DNA of 47,916 nucleotides from Bacteroidales bacterium (GTDB taxonomy: Bacteria; Bacteroidota; Bacteroidia; Bacteroidales; UBA932): the NCBI GenBank assembly GCA_017461285.1, contig JAFTYS010000088.1:1-47916 (forward strand), in the 5' to 3' direction. Both the position numbers and the translations under genes were made by a program. Position 1 is the first letter of the stretch; every line of letters starts with the position of its first letter. The notes beneath the pieces were generated by a model. That model saw only the letters and a program-made list of their open reading frames with translations, was not told where the DNA came from and ran no database searches. This document shows positions 42,019-47,916 of the stretch, in pieces.

Positions 42019-42918
42019 ATGAATGTTATAATAAAGATAATGACGGTTCTCCTGTCCGTGCTGACGGTTTCCACTGCTCTGCACGCACAGGAGAATCAGG
42101 TTGATGCCCATAAGAAGTCTTCATGTATTCCTGTTAAGACCGTTGCTGAGAAAGAACTTGCTTATCAGGCCGGTGAGCGTCTCCATTTCACGCTTCATTA
42201 CGAATGGGGAGCGATACGTTCGGATGTGGCCACAGCTACCGTAAGTCTCGATTCCCAGACCTTGAACGGGCATGATGTCTTTCATGTGAAGGTTGACGGA
42301 AGGACGACAAGGCTTTATGACTTCTTCTTCAAGATAAGGGAAGATTTCCAGGCATGGTTCACACGAGATGGTCTCAGGCCTTTGAAATTTACCCGTGACA
42401 CACGTGAAGGCAGGTACCGGGCTACCAATGAATATGTCTATGACTGGAGTGCAGCAGAACCTCATATCGCTGCAGATGTGTATTCCAGCAGCAGGGGCAA
42501 GGGACGCAGGCAGCTGGAACTGCCTCTGGATCCATGTACCTTCGACCTTCCGGCATTGTTCTTCTATGCGAGGAACATGGATTTCGATGTGGTCGAGCCT
42601 GGCAGAAAATACCCGATGACCTTTGCTATCGACGACGAGATATATCATGTCTATTTCATTCTCCACGGCCGTGAGACCATCGATGTGAAGGGACTTGGCA
42701 AGGTCAGGACCATAAAGTTCGCGGCAAAGCTTGTAGCCGGAGAAATATTCACAGGCGAGACAGACATGATGATCTGGGTGTCGGATGACGATAACAGGGT
42801 GCCGGTTTGCTTCGAGGCTCCTATCCTCGTGGGTGTGGGAGCGGGAAGGCTTCAGGAATATTCAGGTCTCAAGCATCCTTTCACTGCATTGATCGAACCT
42901 TATACAGAAAAGAAATAA
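42019..42918 (+). CDS. DUF3108 secreted protein
   Basis: A 299-residue protein with a signal peptide (cut near LHAQ) and the DUF3108 beta-barrel-like domain. Family marks include GERLHFTLHYEWGAIRSDVATATV at the start and the FFKIREDFQAWFT stretch. The function is unknown; it is probably periplasmic or outer-membrane associated. It follows dnaB by about 20 bases and its stop overlaps the rseC start (TAATG), so it belongs with the genes downstream, possibly the rseC-rnf group. Confidence 0.85.
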   Translation: MNVIIKIMTVLLSVLTVSTALHAQENQVDAHKKSSCIPVKTVAEKELAYQAGERLHFTLHYEWGAIRSDVATATVSLDSQTLNGHDVFHVKVDGRTTRLYDFFFKIREDFQAWFTRDGLRPLKFTRDTREGRYRATNEYVYDWSAAEPHIAADVYSSSRGKGRRQLELPLDPCTFDLPALFFYARNMDFDVVEPGRKYPMTFAIDDEIYHVYFILHGRETIDVKGLGKVRTIKFAAKLVAGEIFTGETDMMIWVSDDDNRVPVCFEAPILVGVGAGRLQEYSGLKHPFTALIEPYTEKK

Positions 42919-43334
42919 TGGCTAAAAAGAACGAGATAACACATCCGGGAAGGATCGTAGAGATCACTCCGGATTTCACGACTGTTGAGATAACAGTCTC
43001 GTCTGCATGCTCTTCGTGCCACGCAAAGGGACTTTGCGGAATGTCGGAGGATGAGGACAAGATCATCATGGTGCCTACAGATCCATATACTCTGAGGGCA
43101 GTGGGTGACGAAGTGACCGTCAAGACAAAGATGACCATGGGGTTGAAAGCTGTGTGGATATCTTATGTGATTCCATTGGTCATTCTATTGATTTTAATAT
43201 TATCTTTGTCTGCGGTTTTCGAAAAGGAGTATATGACAGGCCTGGTTTCGATAGCCGGAGTCGCATTATACTATTTCGGCATCTGGCTTTTCAGGGACAG
43301 GCTGTCGGATGAATTTGTATTTTATATAGCCTGA
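42918..43334 (+). CDS. rseC: SoxR-reducing-system/RseC-like membrane protein
   Basis: A 138-residue RseC/MucC family protein with a Cys-rich N-terminal part (SACSSCHAKGLCGM, about 33-48) and two membrane helices (about 80-105 and 110-130). RseC-type genes commonly lie directly before rnf genes in Bacteroidota, as here; a role in maturation or regulation of the Rnf complex is inferred. I start at the ATG at 42918 (overlap TAATG with the DUF3108 gene) since the upstream extension in frame gives a non-family N-terminus that would sit inside the preceding gene. Confidence 0.88.
   Translation: MAKKNEITHPGRIVEITPDFTTVEITVSSACSSCHAKGLCGMSEDEDKIIMVPTDPYTLRAVGDEVTVKTKMTMGLKAVWISYVIPLVILLILILSLSAVFEKEYMTGLVSIAGVALYYFGIWLFRDRLSDEFVFYIA
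43201..43208 (+). promoter_or_regulatory. Weak candidate -7 box inside rseC
   Basis: TATCTTTG matches TAnnTTTG, about 200 bases before rnfB. A TTG lies 22 bases upstream, a little far. It might give the rnf genes a start of their own. Confidence 0.25.
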
Positions 43335-43340
43335 TTGTAG

Positions 43341-43377
43341 TTTCGAGCGAAGGCCGCAGGCCGGATCGAGAAATCTC
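43341..43377. repeat. REP-like hairpin repeat between rseC and rnfB
   Basis: On the minus strand the element reads GAGATTTCTCG...CTTCGCTCGAAA, the form of a dispersed repeat I recall from Bacteroidota genomes and related to the copy at 38522-38547. It contains GGCC-GCA-GGCC and complementary TTTC/GAAA ends, so it can fold. It might slow or partly end transcription before rnfB. Confidence 0.45.
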
Positions 43378-43406
43378 AAGAACAACTAAATTAAACAACA
43401 ATTATA

Positions 43407-44249
43407 ATGACAACAACAATTATCTGGACTATTGCAATCCTTACCGTTCTCGGTGTGGTTCTGGCGGTGGTTCTCTATTTTGTGGCTGAAAAGTTCAAGG
43501 TGGAGGAGGATCCGAGGATCGACGAGGTCGAGAAGGTCTTGCCCGGTGCAAACTGCGGCGGCTGCGGACAGGCCGGTTGCCGTGCTTTCGCTCAGTTCTG
43601 CGTCGAGTCGTCTCCGAATCTGGACAAATGCTTCTGTCCTGTAGGAGGTAATGAAGGTATGCAGAAGGTTGCTGCCGTGCTCGGTGTCGAGGTCGCCGTC
43701 AAGGAACCTATGGTCGCTGTGGTACGCTGCAACGGAACTTGTGAGAACCGCCCTCGCACCAACGAGTACGGCGGTTATCAGTCTTGCCGCGTGAAGGCTG
43801 CCCTTTACAGCGGTGACACCGGCTGTTCTTTCGGATGTCTCGGATGTGGCGACTGTGTGGCAGCCTGTCAGTTCGGCGCCATCACGATGGATCCTGCTAC
43901 AGGCCTTCCTGTGGTTGACGAAGAGAAATGTACGGCCTGCGGAGCATGTGTGAAGGCATGTCCTAAGAATGTCATAGAGCTTCGCAACAAGGGACGCAGG
44001 AACATGCGCGTGTTCGTCTCATGCGTCAACAAGGACAAAGGTGCTGTCGCACGCAAGGCATGCAAGGCTGCATGTATCGGCTGCGGCAAGTGTGCGAAGG
44101 CATGTCCGTTCGAGGCGATTACAGTCGAGAACAATCTCGCTTACATCGACTTCACAAAGTGCAAGCTCTGCAAGAAATGTGTGGCTGAGTGCCCTACAGG
44201 TGCCATCCATGCCGTCAATTTCCCTGTAGTGAAACCAAAGGAGGAATAG
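43407..44249 (+). CDS. rnfB: Rnf complex subunit RnfB (iron-sulfur)
   Basis: A 280-residue electron-input subunit of the ion-translocating ferredoxin:NAD oxidoreductase. One N-terminal membrane helix (about 5-27), the four-Cys domain (CGGCGQAGC and later Cys, about 49-77), then four ferredoxin-type CxxCxxCxxxC motifs (CLGCGDCVAAC, CTACGACVKAC, CIGCGKCAKAC, CKLCKKCVAEC). It would accept electrons from reduced ferredoxin at the cytoplasmic face. It is the first rnf gene in the order B-C-D-G-E-A that is usual in Bacteroidota; no Shine-Dalgarno is seen. Confidence 0.95.
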   Translation: MTTTIIWTIAILTVLGVVLAVVLYFVAEKFKVEEDPRIDEVEKVLPGANCGGCGQAGCRAFAQFCVESSPNLDKCFCPVGGNEGMQKVAAVLGVEVAVKEPMVAVVRCNGTCENRPRTNEYGGYQSCRVKAALYSGDTGCSFGCLGCGDCVAACQFGAITMDPATGLPVVDEEKCTACGACVKACPKNVIELRNKGRRNMRVFVSCVNKDKGAVARKACKAACIGCGKCAKACPFEAITVENNLAYIDFTKCKLCKKCVAECPTGAIHAVNFPVVKPKEE

Positions 44250-44252
44250 ACC

Positions 44253-45614
44253 ATGTTAAAGACCTTTTCAATCGGCGGTATCCATCCGCATGACAGCAAG
44301 ATTTCAAAGGACTGCAAGATCGAAGTTCTTCCGGTTCCTTCAAAAGTGTTCATCTCTGTGGCCCAGCATCTCGGTGCGCCTGCGACTCCGGTCGTGGCTG
44401 TTGGTGACAAGGTGAAGGCAGGTCAGGTGATTGCCGAGCCTGCGGGATTCATTTCAGCATACGTACATTCATCGGTTTCAGGTACAGTGAAGTCCATCGG
44501 GCCTCGCAAGGACCTGGCCGGCAACAATATGACTCACATCGAGATTGATGTCGAGGGTGACGAGTGGGCTGAAGGCATCGACCTCAGCGACACCCTCGTG
44601 ACAGAAATTCCTGAAGACAACAAGGCCATTCTCGAGAAGATCAAGCTTAACGGTGTCGTAGGTCTCGGAGGTGCGACCTTCCCTGCACACGTGAAGCTCT
44701 GTCCTCCTCCGGGCAAGGTGGCCGAGTGCCTTATCCTCAACGGTGCCGAGTGTGAGCCTTATCTTACTTCCGACAACCGCATCATGATCGAGAGAAGCAA
44801 GGAAATCGTGGTTGGAGCTGCAATCATGAAGCAGGTCCTCGGCGGTTGCAGGACCGTTATCGGTATCGAGGAGAACAAGCCGGAGGCTATTGCAGCCATG
44901 ACCGCTGCCGTGGCTGAACTCCAGGCATCAGTCAAGGGTTATGACGGAATCTCTGTGATGACTCTCAAGAAGAAGTATCCGCAGGGCGGTGAGAAGCAGC
45001 TCATCGACGCTGTGATGGGCCGTCAGGTGAAGTCCATGGGACTTCCTATCGATGTCGGTGCCGTGGTTCAGAATGTGGCGACGTCGCTTGCAGTATATGA
45101 GGCTGTGCAGAAGAACATGCCGCTTGTGACCAATGTGCTCACCGTGACAGGCGACTGCCTCCCTATGGAGAAGCAGCACAACTACAAGTTCCGTATCGGT
45201 ATGCCGCTTTCTTATATAGCTGAATATGCCGGCGGTGTTCCGGAAGAGGCTGCCAAGATCATCAGCGGTGGTCCTATGATGGGTAAGGCGATCGCCAATC
45301 TCGACGCTACCACAGTGAAGGGTTCTTCATCCCTTCTCTATCTGACAGCTGAGCAGACAGTGCGTGGAGTGGAGTCGGCCTGCATCCGTTGCGGCAAGTG
45401 TGCCGAGGCATGTCCTATGGGTCTTGAGCCGTTCCTCCTTCAGAAGTACGCCCGCAACAACATGACGGACGAGCTTGAGGAGAATGCCGTTCAGGATTGC
45501 ATCGAGTGCGGTTGCTGTCTTTACAGCTGTCCTGCAAACATTCCTCTGCTGGACATCATCCGCATCGCTAAGGGCGACGTCATCAGAATTATTCGAGGCA
45601 GGGGGCAGAAGTAA
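44253..45614 (+). CDS. rnfC: Rnf complex subunit RnfC (NAD/FMN and iron-sulfur)
   Basis: A 453-residue peripheral subunit where electrons reach NAD. The N-terminal part is the Nqo1-like FMN/NADH-binding fold (VGLGGATFPAHVKLCPPPGK), and two [4Fe-4S] motifs follow (CIRCGKCAEACPMG; CIECGCCLYSCPANIP). It lacks the long Ala-rich tail of some proteobacterial RnfC. The start follows a strong AAGGAGG (44238-44244) with 8-base spacing, unusual for Bacteroidota, and lies 3 bases after rnfB. Confidence 0.95.
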   Translation: MLKTFSIGGIHPHDSKISKDCKIEVLPVPSKVFISVAQHLGAPATPVVAVGDKVKAGQVIAEPAGFISAYVHSSVSGTVKSIGPRKDLAGNNMTHIEIDVEGDEWAEGIDLSDTLVTEIPEDNKAILEKIKLNGVVGLGGATFPAHVKLCPPPGKVAECLILNGAECEPYLTSDNRIMIERSKEIVVGAAIMKQVLGGCRTVIGIEENKPEAIAAMTAAVAELQASVKGYDGISVMTLKKKYPQGGEKQLIDAVMGRQVKSMGLPIDVGAVVQNVATSLAVYEAVQKNMPLVTNVLTVTGDCLPMEKQHNYKFRIGMPLSYIAEYAGGVPEEAAKIISGGPMMGKAIANLDATTVKGSSSLLYLTAEQTVRGVESACIRCGKCAEACPMGLEPFLLQKYARNNMTDELEENAVQDCIECGCCLYSCPANIPLLDIIRIAKGDVIRIIRGRGQK

Positions 45615-45670
45615 AAAACTGAATCCCTCCCACGCCAATTGATAACTAAAAACGCAGAAATAAAAATAAA

Positions 45671-46633
45671 ATGGAAAAACTTTTAGTTTCACCGTCACCG
45701 CATCTTCATACAAAGACATCCACGAAGTCTTTGATGAGGGATGTAGTGATTGCCATGATTCCGGCAGTGATCGTTTCCATCCTCTTCTACGGATGGTCGG
45801 AGCTGCTTGTACTTGGCGTAAGTGTGGCTTCATGCGTGCTGCTGGAGTTCCTCATCACCAAATATCTGCTCAAGAAGACCTGCACCATCTGTGACATGTC
45901 GGCTGTCGTTACCGGTATCCTTCTTGCGCTCAATCTTCCTTCGACCACACCTTGGTGGGTGGTGTTCATCGGTGCCGTATTCGCAATCGGAGTTGCGAAG
46001 ATGACATTCGGAGGTCTCGGACAGAACCTCTTCAACCCTGCAATCGCAGGCCGAGTGTTCCTCCTCATCTCGTTCCCTACCTACATGACCGACTGGACAA
46101 GACCTCAGGGCTTTGTCGGCGGCGGACTTGACGCTCTTTCAGGTGCGACTCCTCTCGGACTCGCAAAGGAGGGCGGCGTGGCAGCGATCGAGGGACTTGA
46201 CTACATGGACATGCTCTTCTACAACATCGGAGGTTCTGCCGGTGAGCTTTCGGCGATCGCCATCCTCATCGGATTCGTGTATCTCCTTGTCCGCAAGGTC
46301 ATCCGTCCTTACATTACGCTTTCGATCCTTGCTACAGTGGCGATCTTCTCCGGAATCTTCTGGGGAATCAACCCTGAGCAGTTTACAGATCCTGTATTCA
46401 ACCTCCTTACAGGTGGTCTCCTCCTCGGTTCAGTGTTCATGGCTACCGACTATGTGACTTCGCCGATGAGCAACCTCGGAGGCATCATCTATGGAGTCGG
46501 CATCGGTGTGATCACAATGCTCATCCGTTACTTCGGAGCATATCCTGAAGGAGTTTCCTTCGCCATCCTTATCATGAACTCTGTGGTTCCGCTCATCAAC
46601 AAGGTGTGCCACGCTAAAAAATACGGGAGGTAA
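45671..46633 (+). CDS. rnfD: Rnf complex subunit RnfD (membrane, FMN-bound)
   Basis: A 320-residue integral membrane subunit with about nine helices. The covalent FMN site is the SGAT motif with T160 in GLDALSGATPLG. It belongs to the NqrB/RnfD family and is part of the ion-moving core. A 56-base gap separates it from rnfC; no Shine-Dalgarno is seen before its start, in contrast to rnfC, rnfG, rnfE and rnfA. Confidence 0.95.
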   Translation: MEKLLVSPSPHLHTKTSTKSLMRDVVIAMIPAVIVSILFYGWSELLVLGVSVASCVLLEFLITKYLLKKTCTICDMSAVVTGILLALNLPSTTPWWVVFIGAVFAIGVAKMTFGGLGQNLFNPAIAGRVFLLISFPTYMTDWTRPQGFVGGGLDALSGATPLGLAKEGGVAAIEGLDYMDMLFYNIGGSAGELSAIAILIGFVYLLVRKVIRPYITLSILATVAIFSGIFWGINPEQFTDPVFNLLTGGLLLGSVFMATDYVTSPMSNLGGIIYGVGIGVITMLIRYFGAYPEGVSFAILIMNSVVPLINKVCHAKKYGR

Positions 46634-46639
46634 AAGGTC

Positions 46640-47257
46640 ATGGCAGTACAGTCAACATTCAAGAACATGAGCCTTTGTCTGCTCGCCATCTGTCTCGTAT
46701 GCTCTGCTCTTCTGGCAGGAGTCTATGCTCTTACAGCGGAGCCTATCGCAGCGGCTGCAGCGGCAAAGAACGAGGCTGCCATCAAGGAAGTGCTTCCTGA
46801 GACAGCAGTCACTATCGAAGAGGAAAGGACAGTCGATTACGAAGGTGCATCATATGCCTACAATCTTGCTTATGACGAGAAGGGTGAAGTGGTAGGATGC
46901 GCGATCAACGTGAGCCCTGTCGGCTTCGGTGGCCCTATCGCAATCAAGGTGGGCTTCGACCGCAACGGCGTGATCTGCAACACCAAGGTGCTCTCGCAGG
47001 CTGAGACTCCTGGTCTTGGCGCAAAATGTGTCGAGCCTGCGTTCTCAGAGCAGTTCAAGGGTTTCGATCCTTCACAGAAGAAGCTTTCCGTGAAGAAGGA
47101 CGGTGGTGACGTGGATGCCATCACAGCATCAACCATCACTTCTCGTGCATATGCTGACGGCCTTGCGCTTGCAGTAAATGTATATGCGGCGATCGCCGGC
47201 ACCCCTATGCTGATCGATTCTTCGACAGGAGCAACTTCAGCAAAGGATAATGAGTAA
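46640..47257 (+). CDS. rnfG: Rnf complex subunit RnfG (covalent FMN)
   Basis: A 205-residue subunit with one N-terminal membrane helix and a periplasmic FMN-binding domain. The flavin site is DAITASTITS with T165 as the likely attachment point; the family consensus is SGAT, so Gly and Ala are replaced by Ala and Ser. A GGGAGG (46625-46630) lies 9 bases upstream of the ATG. Its stop overlaps an in-frame ATG of the next gene (TAATG at 47255-47259). Confidence 0.93.
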   Translation: MAVQSTFKNMSLCLLAICLVCSALLAGVYALTAEPIAAAAAAKNEAAIKEVLPETAVTIEEERTVDYEGASYAYNLAYDEKGEVVGCAINVSPVGFGGPIAIKVGFDRNGVICNTKVLSQAETPGLGAKCVEPAFSEQFKGFDPSQKKLSVKKDGGDVDAITASTITSRAYADGLALAVNVYAAIAGTPMLIDSSTGATSAKDNE

Positions 47258-47258
47258 T

Positions 47259-47263
47259 GGAGG
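47259..47263 (+). promoter_or_regulatory. Shine-Dalgarno that decides the rnfE start
   Basis: GGAGG sits 8 bases before the ATG at 47272, and inside the coding part if the ATG at 47257 were used. It supports 47272 as the start. Confidence 0.65.
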
Positions 47264-47271
47264 AACAGAAA

Positions 47272-47862
47272 ATGGGAAAACTGCAACTTATAACTAAAGG
47301 CCTGATCAAGGAGAACCCTACATTCGTCCTCCTTCTCGGTATGTGTCCTACACTGGCCACAACCACTTCGGCCATCAACGGTATGAGCATGGGACTTGCC
47401 ACAATGTTCGTCCTCATACTTTCCAACATGGTGATATCTGCGATAGCAGCCTACATTCCTGACAAGGTACGCATTCCTTCGTATATCGTTGTGATCGCGA
47501 CTTTCGTGACCCTGCTCCAGTTCGTGATGCAGGCATACGTTCCGGACATCTATGAGACTCTCGGTCTCTTCATCCCGCTCATCGTGGTGAACTGCATCGT
47601 TCTCGGACGTGCGGAGGCATTTGCCAACAAGAACGGAGTCATCGACTCTGCTCTCGACGGCATCGGCATAGGTCTCGGATTCACCTGCTCGCTCACTCTT
47701 CTCGGACTTGTCCGTGAGATTCTCGGAAGCGGATCTGCTTTCGGCTTCAAGTTCATCGAAGGTGACGGTATCCTTGCATTCGTGCTTGCTCCGGGAGCGT
47801 TCATAGCCCTGGGCTATCTCATAGTGATATTCAGAAAACTGACTTCTAAGAAGGCTGAGTAA
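47272..47862 (+). CDS. rnfE: Rnf complex subunit RnfE (membrane)
   Basis: A 196-residue membrane protein with six predicted helices; RnfE/NqrD family, part of the ion channel. Motifs include LIKENPTFVLLLGMCPTLA at the N-terminus and a Cys in that helix (family metal-centre Cys) and LLGLVREILGSGSAFG. I choose the ATG at 47272 because of the Shine-Dalgarno at 47259-47263; an ATG at 47257 would add five residues and overlap the rnfG stop. Confidence 0.92.
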   Translation: MGKLQLITKGLIKENPTFVLLLGMCPTLATTTSAINGMSMGLATMFVLILSNMVISAIAAYIPDKVRIPSYIVVIATFVTLLQFVMQAYVPDIYETLGLFIPLIVVNCIVLGRAEAFANKNGVIDSALDGIGIGLGFTCSLTLLGLVREILGSGSAFGFKFIEGDGILAFVLAPGAFIALGYLIVIFRKLTSKKAE

Positions 47863-47879
47863 ATACAGGAGGAAAAATC

Positions 47880-47916
47880 ATGGTAGAATATATACTCATC
47901 ATCATTTCAGCGATAT
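47880..47916 (+). CDS. rnfA: Rnf complex subunit RnfA, 5' end only
   Basis: The first 12 codons (MVEYILIIISAI) of a gene cut by the window edge. The hydrophobic start and position after rnfE fit RnfA, the NqrE-like membrane subunit. An AGGAGG (47867-47872) lies 7 bases upstream. Confidence 0.8.
   Translation, partial: MVEYILIIISAI

Noticed and set aside
42807..42917. Upstream extension of rseC
   Set aside because: It lies inside the DUF3108 gene, gives a non-family N-terminus, and the TAATG overlap at 42916-42920 is a standard coupled start.
1..47916. tRNA, rRNA, CRISPR array, insertion sequence or prophage
   Set aside because: No cloverleaf-like intergenic sequence, direct-repeat array, transposase or phage gene was seen; gaps are too short and the one large gap is explained by the palindrome and terminator.

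Overview
The window looks like chromosomal DNA of an anaerobic Bacteroidales bacterium (phylum Bacteroidota); the genus cannot be fixed from sequence alone. The signs are tandem SusC/SusD pairs, many lipoproteins with Cys-anchored signal peptides, Bacteroidota-type promoters (TAnnTTTG), a DUF3108 protein, and an rseC-rnfBCDGEA cluster. I see no rRNA, tRNA, CRISPR array, insertion sequence or phage gene. Coding density is high; the only gene-free stretch over 300 bases is 9559-9926.

Layout. 1-1400: a nucleoside-permease-like MFS transporter on +, closed by a perfect 20-bp-stem terminator shared with the convergent genes. 1428-9558 (minus): a housekeeping run transcribed alaS > lptF/G-fmt (one fused ORF) > thiamine pyrophosphokinase > ilvA > ilvE. 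9559-9926: a gap with the PUL terminator, a ~200-bp imperfect palindrome, and an alaS leader with two mutually exclusive hairpins.

9927-36314 (minus): a large polysaccharide utilization locus (PUL). In transcription order: ROK-family protein 2 and a LacI-type regulator, a terminator, then ROK kinase 1, SusC-1, SusD-1, SusC-2, SusD-2, a DUF1735-like lipoprotein, a PKD-domain surface lipoprotein, three GH16 paralogs, an 887-residue lipoprotein of unknown function, a predicted seven-bladed beta-propeller lipoprotein (coupled by ATGA), a GH2 exo-beta-glucosaminidase-like enzyme and a GH20 beta-hexosaminidase. Gaps are short and one terminator follows GH20, so this is probably one ~24-kb operon. 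Two TonB-dependent import pairs would take up oligosaccharides cut by GH16 enzymes, GH2 and GH20 would release GlcN/GlcNAc-type residues, and the ROK kinase would phosphorylate a released sugar. No HTCS or ECF sigma/anti-sigma gene is visible; repeated GTTGCATAA sites around the lacI/ROK genes point to LacI-type control.

36551-47916 (plus): two coupled M23 peptidases, a MerR-like regulator, a Nif3-family protein, a coiled-coil zinc-ribbon protein, dnaB, a DUF3108 protein, rseC, and the Rnf ferredoxin:NAD oxidoreductase genes rnfB-C-D-G-E, with rnfA cut by the window edge.

Most interesting points: the middle GH16 paralog has lost its catalytic nucleophile (Glu to Gly) and cleft aromatics, which suggests a binding protein; the coupled pair of unrecognised lipoproteins may contain a new carbohydrate-active family; LptF/G and Fmt are fused; ROK protein 2 has damaged phosphate loops and sits beside the regulator, which suggests a sugar sensor; and the 9659-9857 palindrome is unexplained.
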